From Aeoliella straminimaris (GTDB lineage Bacteria; Planctomycetota; Planctomycetia; Pirellulales; Lacipirellulaceae): DNA of 64,000 nt. Each line of letters begins with the position of its first letter. Position 1 is the first letter of the stretch. Shown piece after piece: positions 9,285-18,493 of the stretch. The stretch lies in contig NZ_JAMXLR010000033.1 of NCBI RefSeq assembly GCF_024054565.1, forward strand, positions 46,547 through 110,546. The letters run 5' to 3'. The translations under genes and the position numbers were made by a program. The notes below the pieces were generated by a model that saw only the letters and a program-made list of their open reading frames with translations, made no database searches and was not told where the DNA came from.

Positions 9285-9448
9285 ATTCACTCTCTTGGGG
9301 TCTACTTCTGTACGGCGAGGTGCAAGCCAATGGATACTGGGGAATGAGACGTGCACGCCTCGAACAAACCGGGTCCGAAATAAGAGTCCCTTCCGCGCAC
9401 GAACAGTCCAGGGAAAACTAAAACCGTTCAAGTATTATCGAGGATATC

Positions 9449-10822
9449 GTGGCTCACAATAGGTTTCGTATTCCAAGTGTTCTTGTCGCCTTGCAGTTTT
9501 GCTGCCTCGCGGCGGCGCAACAGCCCGAGCAGCCCGCTACAGTGCCTGACGACGCCGACAAGCTGGTTGCCCAGCTGTCCGAAGGGGATTTGGACTGGGA
9601 ATCGAGTAGCCAACCAGGATTGTCGTTCGAGCATAGGCGACGGGTTTCGGCCTTGGTAGCCATGAAGGACGAGGCCCTGCCGGCCCTCAAACGCGGCTTG
9701 GAATCGGATGATCTGAATCTTCGACTGAACTGTGTCTACATACTCCGTGAGATCGATACACCAGCCTCTCTGGAGATGCGAATTGCGTTGATCAGCGACG
9801 ACCATCCCCGTGTGCGGGCGAGGGCTGTGGCGGGTTTGGGGAGATACAATAGCCACGAGGCGCGTAGCGCAGTGCTGGCGGCGTTCAAGGACCCGGACCC
9901 GGGGGTGCGCAGCGCCGCCGTGAGGTCCGTTCCCCGCGATCGGGAGAAGCTCCCCCGGGATAGCTACAGCCTATTGAAGGCGCTAGTTGGCTTGCTGAAC
10001 GACAAGTACACTCAGCGAGACGCCGCCAGGGTACTGGGCAATTTGGAAGCGGGCAACGCGTCGCGCCCCTTGCTCCGATTGTTGCGTTCTCCCGACAGTC
10101 GCGTCCGCATCGCCGCGATTCAGGCAGAAGGCAAGATCAAAGACAAGAGCGTTGCGCCGGACCTGACAGTGACTCTGAGTGACGAAGATCACTATGTCCG
10201 CATGTATGCCGCCATGGCATTGGGCGAACTTGGTGACATGCGAGCCACTTCTGGCCTCGTAGCAGCTTTGGCGGATCAGGAGATCGCCGTACGTCGCGAA
10301 AGCGCCCGAGCGCTAGGTAGAATTGGTGACCGACGGGCGATTCCGCCACTGATTAAGGCACTCGACGATTCCAGTGGGGCGGTCCGCGGTGCTGCCGCCG
10401 AAGCGCTTGGCGAGATAGGCGATCCGGCCGCTGGAGAGGCGTTGAGCAGGCTGCTGTTGGCTACGCCTGAGGACGGAGCAACCGATAAGGCCAAGGCAGC
10501 CGAAGCATTGGGGAAACTTGGCGACCCTCGCGCCATTTCGCCGCTCAAGGAGTACCTGCGAACGCTCGAGCCCAGGCACGACCGCGATGGATGTGAGGCG
10601 GCCGCTGCTCTCGCTCAGATACGCCACCCTCGAGCTATTGCAGCGCTCGTGGAACTGTTTCTCGAAAGTCCCCACAACAACATCAGAGGCGCCTGCCGGG
10701 GAGCGCTCGGCCAAGCCGTGGGCAATGCCTTGGGCAGGGGGGAAGACGTGGAAAAATGGTGGGACGAAAACGGTTGGAAGTACCAGTACCCGTTGCCCGA
10801 CCAGGAGCAGACGGCCGAATGA
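9449..10822 (+). CDS. Secreted HEAT-repeat protein
   Basis: A 457-residue protein. Residues 1-24 (ending in FCCLAAAQQ) look like a signal peptide. From about residue 85 onward there are around ten HEAT/PBS-lyase-type repeats of about 31 residues, with the recurring pattern V-R-x-x-A-A-x-A-L-G-x-x-G-D: for example RVRARAVAGLGRYN, YVRMYAAMALGELGD, AVRRESARALGRIGD and AVRGAAAEALGEIGD. Such solenoids bind other proteins; no catalytic residue is expected. It uses a GTG start at 9449 with GAGGA nine nucleotides before. The export signal places it in the periplasm-like compartment. Its partner is unknown. Confidence 0.75.
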   Translation: MAHNRFRIPSVLVALQFCCLAAAQQPEQPATVPDDADKLVAQLSEGDLDWESSSQPGLSFEHRRRVSALVAMKDEALPALKRGLESDDLNLRLNCVYILREIDTPASLEMRIALISDDHPRVRARAVAGLGRYNSHEARSAVLAAFKDPDPGVRSAAVRSVPRDREKLPRDSYSLLKALVGLLNDKYTQRDAARVLGNLEAGNASRPLLRLLRSPDSRVRIAAIQAEGKIKDKSVAPDLTVTLSDEDHYVRMYAAMALGELGDMRATSGLVAALADQEIAVRRESARALGRIGDRRAIPPLIKALDDSSGAVRGAAAEALGEIGDPAAGEALSRLLLATPEDGATDKAKAAEALGKLGDPRAISPLKEYLRTLEPRHDRDGCEAAAALAQIRHPRAIAALVELFLESPHNNIRGACRGALGQAVGNALGRGEDVEKWWDENGWKYQYPLPDQEQTAE

Positions 10823-10841
10823 TGCTCAGGATTGCCGGCAC

Positions 10842-11390
10842 TCAATCTACCACCCCCAAATACTCCACCGGCACATGATCGGTAAGCCAAACCTGATTGC
10901 CGGTGACGAAGAAAGTATGACCGGCTGCCGCCATTTCTTTGGCGGCGACGGACAGCACGACCGGCTTGCCGTGGCGGGCGCCGACTTGCAGCATGGTCTC
11001 TTGGTTGGTCGACAGGTGCACGTGGTGGCGGCGACCTTTGACCAGCCCCTCATCGAAGATTGACGCCAGGAACCGCGTAGCGGTGCCATGGTACAGGACG
11101 TCGGGCGGTGTGACCGGCTGGTAGCCGAGATCGACCTGGGTGGAGTGCCCCTGCCGGGCGCGGATTTGCTGGCGGTCCGCTGAAAACTCGAACCGCTGTT
11201 TGTCGTTATCGCGAACGACAGCTTCCAGTACCTCGGGCGAGACGGCTTGGCCTTCGCGGGCGAGCGCGGCGAGCAATATGTCGACGGCCACCCAACCACC
11301 GGCCTCGAGTTCGACGCCGACCGAGTCGGGACGATGCCGCAGCACATAGCTAAGCCGCTTGCTGTTTTGTTTGAGTTCCTTTGGATCCAT
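10842..11390 (-). CDS. kptA: RNA 2'-phosphotransferase (Tpt1/KptA family)
   Basis: About 182 residues starting MDPKELKQNSKRLSYVLRHR. KptA/Tpt1 removes an internal RNA 2'-phosphate using NAD+, giving ADP-ribose 1'',2''-cyclic phosphate; in eukaryotes this finishes tRNA splicing, while its bacterial substrate is unclear. Family blocks are visible: YVLRHRPDSVG (catalytic Arg), GWVAVDILL winged-helix part, RFEFS...IRARQGHS (catalytic His and Arg), LYHGTATRF, GRRHHVHLS and EYLGVVD near the C-terminus. The length is normal for the family. ATG at 11390 is preferred; an in-frame GTG at 11411 would overlap the upstream gene. It lies 7 nt behind the membrane protein gene on the same strand, so the two are probably cotranscribed. 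Confidence 0.85.
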   Translation of the reverse strand: MDPKELKQNSKRLSYVLRHRPDSVGVELEAGGWVAVDILLAALAREGQAVSPEVLEAVVRDNDKQRFEFSADRQQIRARQGHSTQVDLGYQPVTPPDVLYHGTATRFLASIFDEGLVKGRRHHVHLSTNQETMLQVGARHGKPVVLSVAAKEMAAAGHTFFVTGNQVWLTDHVPVEYLGVVD

Positions 11391-11397
11391 CCGTCGA

Positions 11398-11724
11398 CTA
11401 CGATCCTTCACGTCTGCGAGCCTTGGGCCATATCGCGAGCGTCAGCAGGCCGACTGCGGCCGTGATTAAGCCAGCAAAACCGATCAGCTTGATGCGTCGC
11501 ATCGTTTGCATGGCAAGTTCGGCGGGATGCGGTGCCGGACCCTTCTTAGGAGCAATGGCCGCATTCCATAGGTCGGAAGCGACGAGGTTCACTGCTGGAT
11601 AGTCCCCCATCTTGGGAGCCTGAACCTCAGTCGCCATCGCCCTGAGTTGCATGTAGGCGACAACCGCCACTCCCAACAGCACGACTCCAATGCCCAGCAG
11701 TGGCATAGAGATCAGGTATCGCAT
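11398..11724 (-). CDS. Small two-helix membrane protein
   Basis: About 108 residues, MRYLISMPLLGIGVVLLGVA at the N-terminus and a second hydrophobic helix (IGFAGLITAAVGLLTLAIW) near the Arg-rich C-terminus. The middle is polar. I recognise no family. GGAGAGA precedes the ATG. It is immediately upstream of kptA on the same strand. Function unknown. Confidence 0.6.
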   Translation of the reverse strand: MRYLISMPLLGIGVVLLGVAVVAYMQLRAMATEVQAPKMGDYPAVNLVASDLWNAAIAPKKGPAPHPAELAMQTMRRIKLIGFAGLITAAVGLLTLAIWPKARRREGS

Positions 11725-11845
11725 CTTTGCAGTCTCTCCTCTCACCGCGAAGAGCAAGCCAACAATCAAGTGCCCTGCGCGTGACGTTTCGATCAGTTCA
11801 GGCTCAGGCGACGATGCGGCGCCGAGATGATCGACTCAGTGGATG

Positions 11846-12100
11846 TTACGTGGCTTTCTTAAATAGGCCAATTACCAACAGCAGAACTACGGCGCCCAGG
11901 GTGCCGCCGGCGATTTCGTTGAGGATGGTATCGCCGAATAGTCCGAAGTTGCCGAATAGCAGCCCGAACACCAGCGCGCCGACGATACCAACAACGATGT
12001 TGCCCAGCAGCCCAAAGCCGTGTCCCTTGACGATTTGCCCTGCCAGGAAACCACATACAGCGCCAATCAACAGAGCAACCAGCAAACCCATGATATTCAT
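11846..12100 (-). CDS. GlsB/YeaQ/YmgE-family membrane protein
   Basis: An 84-residue, Gly-rich protein of three hydrophobic helices: MGLLVALLIGAVCGFLAGQ, NIVVGIVGALVFGLLFG and AVVLLLVIGLFKK. The order and Gly spacing, with a KGHGFGLLGNIVVGIVGA block, match the transglycosylase-associated / GlsB-YeaQ-YmgE family, small stress-linked inner-membrane proteins of unclear mechanism. The length matches the family. Single gene, flanked by gaps. Confidence 0.85.
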   Translation of the reverse strand: MNIMGLLVALLIGAVCGFLAGQIVKGHGFGLLGNIVVGIVGALVFGLLFGNFGLFGDTILNEIAGGTLGAVVLLLVIGLFKKAT

Positions 12101-12319
12101 GACTCGCCTCGCAGAAAGAGAAGAGGAGTCGCCCAGCGCAGGTAGGAGGAGAACGCCTCCTTGACCCGTAGGCGTCCGACCTGCATTTTCGACCGGTCGG
12201 CGAAAGTTTGCAAGTACGTGCGAAAGCTAGAGGCGAGAATCTCGGGACTGGCAGCCTCTCACCGCAATGCAGAGTCCAAGACCCGCACTCGGCCGACTCG
12301 GCGGAACGTTGGCCCCACA

Positions 12320-13747
12320 CTACTCCACTTGCCTTAACTGCAGGCTGTCGATCACCTTATCGCCGACCAGTACGTTGGTGATCACCACCAACCAATTGCC
12401 GCCGTCGCACCAATTCTTGCGTTTCAGGTACGCCATGGCGTCCTGGATGGTTTGCTCGGGGTCGTCCGAAAACTCCATAAGAAACGGTTCCACGCCCCAC
12501 GGCAGCAGCAATTGCCGAAAGACAGTTTCGATGTCCGTGAAGGCGAAGATTGGCACCCCCCTAGGACGGAGCGCGCCCAGCACGTAGGCCAAAAAGCCGC
12601 TGCGGGTGAAAACGACAATGCCTGAGTTGCCGAGTTCCTGGGCCAGGGTGCAGGACGATCGGAGCATCTTGGCCTTAGGTTCACGGAGTACGATGCAGGA
12701 ATTCAGTTCGGCGTCGACCGAGGGCTCGATGCTCTGGATGATGCTCTTGAACACTTCGACCGATTCGAGCGGATACGCCCCCGTGGTGGTCTCGCCCGAG
12801 AGCATCACGGCGTCGGCTTGTTCGCGCACGGCATTGGAGATGTCGGAGATCTCGGCCCGCGTCGGCATGGGGGCCGAGACCATCGATTCCAGCAGGTGCG
12901 TGGCGATGATCACCGGCTTGCCTTCGGCCTGGCAAGCGCGGACCAATTGAGCCTGCACCAGCGGCAGTTGGTGGTATTCGATCTCGATGCCCAAGTCGCC
13001 GCGGGCGACCATGATGGCGTCCGACTCGCGAATGATCTCGCGCATGTTCCGCACGCCAGCCTGCTCTTCAATCTTCGATATGATCCGGGCGTCGGAGTCC
13101 ATTTCGTCGAGGAAGTCCCGCAGTATCTTCACGTCGCTGGCCTGGCGAACGAACGACAAAGCCACGAAGTCGATGCCCGCCTCGACACCAGCGGCCAGGT
13201 CGTCGCGGTCCTTCTCCGTCAGTGATGGCAAACTGACGTGTACGCCTGGCAGGTTGATGTGCCGTCGCGAACCGAGCTTACCAGGCGTGAGCACCTCGCA
13301 ACGTATACGATGCTCGTCCTTGCCGACGATGCGCAACCTCAGCAAGCCGCTATCCACCAACACCACCTGTCCGACTTCCACGTCGTTGGGAAGATCGGGA
13401 TAGTTCACCGAGACACTCAACACGTCGTCGTCCGACGGCGGAGCGTGGCGATTATGAAAATCGATCAGACCGCCAACTTGAAGGTCGATCAAACCATCTA
13501 CGTCACCGGTACGAATCTCGGGACCTTTGATGTCCATCATCACGGCCACGTGCCGCTCCAACTGGCGCGACACCTCGCGGATACGGCTCACGGTGTTGGT
13601 GACCCACTCGCGGCTGGCGTGAGCCATGTTAAGCCGCAAGATGTCGACACCCGCGGCAATGAGCTGCTCGAGCTTCTCTCGCGACTCGGTAGCGGGCCCC
13701 AGCGTGGCAATGATTTTGGTATGTCGGTAGTAACGCGGCGACTTCAT
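12320..13747 (-). CDS. pyk: Pyruvate kinase
   Basis: A 475-residue enzyme of glycolysis converting phosphoenolpyruvate and ADP to pyruvate and ATP. The N-terminal block KIIATLGPATES and LRLNMAHAS, the B-domain motif DIKGPEIRTGDV, and IISKIEEQAGVRN (catalytic Lys and Mg-binding Glu), the IMVARGDLGIEI block and MLSGETTTGAYP are all clear. The C-terminal allosteric domain is present. Both ends fit the family length. The gene is alone on the minus strand, divergent from the phosphatase gene with about 265 nt between them. Confidence 0.95.
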   Translation of the reverse strand: MKSPRYYRHTKIIATLGPATESREKLEQLIAAGVDILRLNMAHASREWVTNTVSRIREVSRQLERHVAVMMDIKGPEIRTGDVDGLIDLQVGGLIDFHNRHAPPSDDDVLSVSVNYPDLPNDVEVGQVVLVDSGLLRLRIVGKDEHRIRCEVLTPGKLGSRRHINLPGVHVSLPSLTEKDRDDLAAGVEAGIDFVALSFVRQASDVKILRDFLDEMDSDARIISKIEEQAGVRNMREIIRESDAIMVARGDLGIEIEYHQLPLVQAQLVRACQAEGKPVIIATHLLESMVSAPMPTRAEISDISNAVREQADAVMLSGETTTGAYPLESVEVFKSIIQSIEPSVDAELNSCIVLREPKAKMLRSSCTLAQELGNSGIVVFTRSGFLAYVLGALRPRGVPIFAFTDIETVFRQLLLPWGVEPFLMEFSDDPEQTIQDAMAYLKRKNWCDGGNWLVVITNVLVGDKVIDSLQLRQVE

Positions 13748-14012
13748 GTTGCACTCATCGATTTGGCATCTTGCCGGCTACATTCACTTGAAAGAGCGAG
13801 CCGACAAATCACCTCGGGGGGAAGTTCGCCTGCTGGACAATCGTTCGTGCGATACGGATTTCGCACGCCCGACAGTTTAGTCTCTTTGTTGTCGTTGGTC
13901 GATCGTGGATTGCCGCTGAATTGCAGGTGGGTGAATGTGTGCGCGTAACGTGATGTTCTAAGGCCCGAACCATTCCGCCCAGGCCTAATCCTCTCGCAGC
14001 TGCAACCGGACT

Positions 14013-15980
14013 ATGCTCACCCGCCTGCCGATCCGAGTACTGGCCCCCCTGTTATTTGGCATTCCCGTACTGGTGGTGGGATTGTGGCTTTCGACGAAAT
14101 GGAACCGGCAATCGCAGCAGGCAGTGGCGGAATTGGCCGACCAGAATATCGCTCAAATCCACAATACCATCGCCACGAAAGTGACGGACGTCCTGTCGAT
14201 CCCGGTTCGGGTGTGCCAGGTAAACGAACATCTGGTCAACAGCGAAGTGCTGGCGGTGGACGATTTGACCGAGTGGCGGGAGACGTTGGTCGAAGAGTCA
14301 AAGGCATTCGACGAACTGAGTTGCATCGCCTGGGGTGGCACGGATGGGCGAGCGGTTTGGGTGATTCGCTACGCCGACGGAAGCATCTATTGGGCGGTGA
14401 AGTCGGATGGTGATGGTTCCACAATGGACGAGTGGAAGCTTGACGCAACAGGTCACCCGGTTACCAGCACCAAAAGTAGTTTCGACTTCAATGTGACAAC
14501 CCGGCCCTGGTTTCGGACGCCTCGTAATGCCAAACAGCCCACCTGGTGCGAACCCTACGTATGGGTTGGCGGCGAAGATAGCCAAGGCACCACGCTTGGC
14601 ATTTCGTACGGCATCCCCATGTTCGACGATAGCGATCAACTGATTGGCGTGGTGGACGCCGACTTCTCGCTTAACGACCTGTCGACCTACTTGGGCAAGT
14701 TGAAAGTTGGCAAGACGGGCATGGCGATGCTGGTGGCCGGCGACGGACACCTGCTGGCGACCTCCGGCGGTGTCGATAAGGTGACTGAGGATAGCAAGCA
14801 AGTGCTCACGCAGGACTCGGACAACCCACTGGTGGCCGCCGCTGGCGAGAAGGCTGCCGGAAGCGAGTTATCGGACAAAGAACGTAGCCATTTTGACTTG
14901 AATGGCCAGACGTACTTTCTCCGCGCATCGAAAGTGGGTGGCGACGTGGGGCTCGACTGGACGCTACTGACCATCGTGCCCGAGAGCGACTTTACCGCCA
15001 GCATCGAAGCGGCCTTTGCACGAAGTTGGCTAACCAGCCTGTTGGCGGTGGCGGTGGCCGTGGCGCTCGGCTTCCTGGCCGCCCGGTGGCTGGTCGATCC
15101 GCTCACGCGACTGGTAACCGCCGTCAGACGGATCGGACAAGGCGACCTCGACACTCGCATCCAGATCCAGCACGCGCCGGAGTATTCGAACCTGGCGAGC
15201 GAGATCAACAAGATGGCCGAGGGCCTGCAGGACCGCATGCGGATGCAGCGGTCGTTGTCGCTGGCCATGGAGGTGCAACGCAACCTGCTGCCGGCCGACG
15301 CACCAGAGATGAGGCAACTCGACATCGCCGGTCACAGCACCTACTGTGACGAAACCGGCGGCGACTACTACGACTTCCTGGATGTCTCCGGCACCGACGA
15401 GGACACCGCCGTGCTGGTGATTGGCGACGTTATGGGCCACGGCGTGGCAGCCGCTTTGCTAATGGCCACCGCGCGGGGCATCTTGCGCAGTCGCTGCGCG
15501 GAGCCAGGTTCGCTGGCCGACTTCTTGACGCACCTGAACGACATGCTGGTGGTCGACACGCAGGGCGAACGCTTCATGACCATGCTGCTGGTCACGCTCT
15601 CCGGCGGTCGCGACCAACTGCGGTGGGCCTCCGCCGGGCATGGTCCGCCCGTGGTGTACGATCCGGTCAGTGACACGTTTCCCGAACTCGATGGTGGCGG
15701 GCTGCCGCTTGGCCTGATGGATGGCGAGCACTATGAGGAATACATTCAGAAGGACATCCGTCCGGGGACCATTCTGTTGGTATCGACCGACGGATTGGAA
15801 GAAACGATGGACCACGCAGGCGAGCAGTACGGTGTCGATCGCGTGCGGGATATTCTTCGCAAGCATGCCTCGAAGCCAGCCGAAGCAATCAGCCAGGCCA
15901 TTCGCCAGTCGCTGGCCACGCACCGTGGCGAGGCCAGCCAGGACGACGACCTGACGTTCGTCGTTGCCAAGGTACTGTAG
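14013..15980 (+). CDS. Membrane sensor PP2C-type (SpoIIE/RsbU) phosphatase with Cache and HAMP domains
   Basis: A 655-residue protein. A first membrane helix (residues about 8-26, PIRVLAPLLFGIPVLVVGLW) precedes a roughly 300-residue extracytoplasmic double Cache-like sensor (TRPWFRTPRNAKQPTWCEP, YGIPMFDDSDQLIGVVDADF). A second helix (LLAVAVAVALGFLAARWLV) leads into a HAMP domain (VDPLTRLVTAVRRIGQGDL). The C-terminal SpoIIE domain has ETGGDYYDF, VIGDVMGHGVAAALLMA, LRWASAGHGPP and DDDLTFVV. Such proteins dephosphorylate anti-sigma antagonists with STAS domains in partner-switching stress pathways. A STAS protein lies at 20230, but no direct link is shown. It converges with the next gene 6 nt away. 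Confidence 0.9.
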   Translation: MLTRLPIRVLAPLLFGIPVLVVGLWLSTKWNRQSQQAVAELADQNIAQIHNTIATKVTDVLSIPVRVCQVNEHLVNSEVLAVDDLTEWRETLVEESKAFDELSCIAWGGTDGRAVWVIRYADGSIYWAVKSDGDGSTMDEWKLDATGHPVTSTKSSFDFNVTTRPWFRTPRNAKQPTWCEPYVWVGGEDSQGTTLGISYGIPMFDDSDQLIGVVDADFSLNDLSTYLGKLKVGKTGMAMLVAGDGHLLATSGGVDKVTEDSKQVLTQDSDNPLVAAAGEKAAGSELSDKERSHFDLNGQTYFLRASKVGGDVGLDWTLLTIVPESDFTASIEAAFARSWLTSLLAVAVAVALGFLAARWLVDPLTRLVTAVRRIGQGDLDTRIQIQHAPEYSNLASEINKMAEGLQDRMRMQRSLSLAMEVQRNLLPADAPEMRQLDIAGHSTYCDETGGDYYDFLDVSGTDEDTAVLVIGDVMGHGVAAALLMATARGILRSRCAEPGSLADFLTHLNDMLVVDTQGERFMTMLLVTLSGGRDQLRWASAGHGPPVVYDPVSDTFPELDGGGLPLGLMDGEHYEEYIQKDIRPGTILLVSTDGLEETMDHAGEQYGVDRVRDILRKHASKPAEAISQAIRQSLATHRGEASQDDDLTFVVAKVL

Positions 15981-15986
15981 CGTCTC

Positions 15987-16715
15987 CTAGCCTCGCGGAA
16001 TGGGAATCATCATCGGTACCCGCTGCTTATAGTCGAGGTACTCCTGGCCATAGGTCTCGGTGAGGTCGCGTTCCTCGAGCATCAGCCCAAAGCGAATGTA
16101 GGCGGTCATGCCGAGGGCCAGCACCAGGTGCGCCAGCGACATGGTCGGCGTGGCCCACATGCCGATGAAGATGCCAAGCTGAATGGGATGGCGAACCAGG
16201 CGATAGCCGAATCGTGTGGTGAACGCCGGGATCGTTACCTCGCGACCGTTGGCGTAAGCGTGCGCCTGCTGCAGGCCGAACAGCTCGAAGTGATTGATCA
16301 TGAACGACGCCGACACGGCGAACAGCCAGCCCGCGATCTGCAGCGTGAACAGGGCGATTCGCACCGCGGGAATTTCGATGTTCCAGATCATGCCATTCAT
16401 CGGCTGCCAGAGGAAGCAAATCATCAAACAGACGACGCCCGACATCAGCACATAGGTGCTGCGTTCGACGCCGGCGGGAATGGCCTCCGCCAGCCGATCC
16501 TTGAACGGTCGCCGAGCCATCAGCGAGTGCTGCACTGCAAACACTAGTAGCAGCGAGATATTGATCGCCAGCGACAGCGGCCAAGCCACGGACGCCGTGG
16601 CGTTGATGTCCTGGGGGATGCCCCAACCGCCGGCGAAGATCATAAACAGGGTTAAACCCCCTAAGCCAATAGCGTAGGAGAGGATACCGTACACTAGTGC
16701 AGCGACGCGAGCCAT
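15987..16715 (-). CDS. mddA: Methanethiol S-methyltransferase (MddA-type, NnrU superfamily)
   Basis: A 242-residue membrane enzyme with six or so helices. MddA makes dimethyl sulfide from methanethiol and SAM. Family blocks seen: VFAVQHSLMARRPFK, ERSTYVLMSGVVCL, the FMINHFELFGL segment, GYRLVRHPIQLGIFIGMW (the RHP SAM-binding motif of isoprenylcysteine-type methyltransferases), ATPTMSLAHLV and LEERDLTETYG, ending VPMMIPIPRG. The length and order fit MddA closely, better than isoprenylcysteine methyltransferases. It would methylate a toxic thiol in sulfur metabolism. The start at ATG 16715 follows a GGAGG. Confidence 0.8.
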   Translation of the reverse strand: MARVAALVYGILSYAIGLGGLTLFMIFAGGWGIPQDINATASVAWPLSLAINISLLLVFAVQHSLMARRPFKDRLAEAIPAGVERSTYVLMSGVVCLMICFLWQPMNGMIWNIEIPAVRIALFTLQIAGWLFAVSASFMINHFELFGLQQAHAYANGREVTIPAFTTRFGYRLVRHPIQLGIFIGMWATPTMSLAHLVLALGMTAYIRFGLMLEERDLTETYGQEYLDYKQRVPMMIPIPRG

Positions 16716-16797
16716 GAGAAAACCTCCTGAATTTCGGGGTAAGGGACGGCTCTCTTACGCCTCAAAGTAGCAGCTATTACAGCCCCGGGCGAGAAAA

Positions 16798-17736
16798 TTA
16801 TTTCACCGCCACCAGGCTCACTCCAGCAATGGCCAGCAACATGCCGAGGGCATGATACACGCTCGTTGGCTCGTGCAGAATAGCAACCGCCAGCAGCACC
16901 GTGAGCACCGGCCCGGCAGTGCCAATAACCGTAGTTCGCGTAGCACCGATGCGCAGAATCGACTCGTTGATCATGAAGCTCGGCAGCACCGTACAGACAA
17001 AAGCCAGTACCACGCCGTACAAGTAGACCACCGGGCGCAAATCCGCAAACACGGCCGGCGAGCGAGTCGCCAGAAAGTGCGCCGCCACGAAGCCGGTGCT
17101 GCCGATCATCGCGAGGCTGGTGAACTGCCGACTGCCGATCCGCTGCATGATCGGCTTGGCGAACAGGACATACAACGAGTAGCTCAGCGCCGATCCCAAT
17201 ACGAGCAGCACGCCCAGTGTCACGTCGCCATTCGACTGCGACGCGGCGATCAGCCTCTCCTGGCCGTACATTAGCCAGATGCCTGCATAGCTGAGCGCAA
17301 TGGCGAGCACAATGCGCGGTGTGAGGCGCTCACCCAAAAATAGCGCCGCCAGCACGGCAATCATCGTTGGATAAGTAAACAGCGTCAGCCGCTCGAGCTG
17401 CGCGCTGATGTACGTGAGGCCACACAAGTCGAGATACGACGCCAAGTAGTAGCCTAGAAAACCCAGCACCAGCGCAAGCGGAACATCACGCCGCCAAGTG
17501 GAGCGTGTGTTCGGGATCGTACGCCACGAATGCCATAGCACCGCCAGGTACAGCGGCAGCGCAATACCCATCCGCAACGTAAGCAGCACGGTCGGATCGG
17601 CCCCCGCTGCGAAGGCCAGCTTGATGAAGATGCTTTTGAGCGCGAACAGAAACGTGCCTCCAATCGCCAGCACCACGCCCGACGCATAACGGGCGCTGGG
17701 CGCGGTGGGACAGGCTTCGTCGGCAGCGGCTTCCAA
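16798..17736 (-). CDS. EamA-family (drug/metabolite transporter) permease
   Basis: A 312-residue integral membrane protein with about ten helices in two repeats. The first EamA repeat begins GVVLAIGGTFLFALKSIFIK and contains RMGIALPLYLAVL; it ends LSYAGIWLMYG. The second repeat starts near LLVLGSALSYSLYVLFAKPI and includes ILHEPTSVYHALGMLLAIAG. EamA permeases move amino acids, nucleotides or metabolites; the substrate cannot be told from sequence. A repeat hairpin lies just upstream, between this gene and the transposase-like gene. Confidence 0.85.
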   Translation of the reverse strand: MEAAADEACPTAPSARYASGVVLAIGGTFLFALKSIFIKLAFAAGADPTVLLTLRMGIALPLYLAVLWHSWRTIPNTRSTWRRDVPLALVLGFLGYYLASYLDLCGLTYISAQLERLTLFTYPTMIAVLAALFLGERLTPRIVLAIALSYAGIWLMYGQERLIAASQSNGDVTLGVLLVLGSALSYSLYVLFAKPIMQRIGSRQFTSLAMIGSTGFVAAHFLATRSPAVFADLRPVVYLYGVVLAFVCTVLPSFMINESILRIGATRTTVIGTAGPVLTVLLAVAILHEPTSVYHALGMLLAIAGVSLVAVK

Positions 17737-17860
17737 GGGAGCGTTCCAGTTGGCGGTGACTCAGGGGGGACGCGGGAGGGACAGCGCCCAAGGCGGGAAG
17801 GTTCGTGACGGCTTTAGGGGACGCGATTAGGCAGAATCCTTCAAGTGGGTCTGTGAACGG

Positions 17861-17944
17861 GTAGCACGGACAGTCGGCCGGAAAGGTCTGTGCCATTTAG
17901 GAGACTCCTTTCGGCCGATTGTCCGTGTGCGGAGCACAAGAGGT
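17861..17944. repeat. Left 84-bp inverted hairpin repeat flanking the RAYT gene
   Basis: This 84-bp segment can fold into a long hairpin: CACGGACA at 17865-17872 pairs with TGTCCGTG at 17920-17927, followed inward by a G:T wobble, TCGGCCG with CGGCCGA, and AAAGG with CCTTT. It is the reverse complement, with substitutions, of 18494-18577. Its right end is 2 nt from the stop codon of the transposase-like gene. The layout (two inverted hairpins around a RAYT) is that of a REP doublet. Confidence 0.85.
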
Positions 17945-17946
17945 AG

Positions 17947-18459
17947 TCAGAATATCCACTCCAACGGAACAACATTTGGCTCATTTAGCAGGTAGTGCCT
18001 CGCGGAACTCCATTTCCAATCGACCGCACGTTCCACCAACCCCGCCGTAACGGGATTCTTGTGCATGTAATCAAGTTTCTCTTCTGCTTTCTTCTGCGAA
18101 TAGACGTTAAAGGGGTGATACCTTGGCTGCCAAAGTAGATCGGCTGGTGGGATTATCTTTGCGTACTCCGGAGCAACACCTCGCAGCATCCTTTTGAGTT
18201 CCTGGCTGGTAGATTGCCTCCAGCTCTTCATGAAACGACTCAATTCACCCTTGGCCTCAAACCAAACGATGGCATGGACGTGGTCTGGCACAATGACATA
18301 GCCTGAGCAAATGCCGGAGTATTTGGTGATTTTCTCCGCCAATGATTCGATTAACGCATCTCGCAGCGGCTCACAATCGAGCAGCCGGCGACGGTGGTAG
18401 CATGAAAAGGTAACGAATTGGGCGTGCTGCTCTTGATCATATATCTGGCGTTTTGGCAT
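17947..18459 (-). CDS. REP-associated tyrosine transposase (RAYT, IS200-like Y1 family)
   Basis: A 170-residue protein beginning MPKRQIYDQEQHAQFVTFSC. The HUH metal-binding motif appears as VIVPDHVHAIVWF, and YHPFNVYSQKKAEEKLDYMH supplies the catalytic Tyr region, followed by HKNPVTAGLVERAVDWKWSS, typical of TnpA_REP/RAYT. These single-copy relatives of IS200 transposases act on REP hairpins, cutting and joining single-stranded DNA. The gene sits exactly between two 84-bp inverted hairpins, 2 nt from one and 34 nt from the other. ATG at 18459 starts the domain; extra residues upstream overlap the right hairpin. It appears complete with no frameshift. Confidence 0.9.
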   Translation of the reverse strand: MPKRQIYDQEQHAQFVTFSCYHRRRLLDCEPLRDALIESLAEKITKYSGICSGYVIVPDHVHAIVWFEAKGELSRFMKSWRQSTSQELKRMLRGVAPEYAKIIPPADLLWQPRYHPFNVYSQKKAEEKLDYMHKNPVTAGLVERAVDWKWSSARHYLLNEPNVVPLEWIF

Positions 18460-18493
18460 GAATGTATTTTGGCTACCAGAAGTGGCTGCCACA

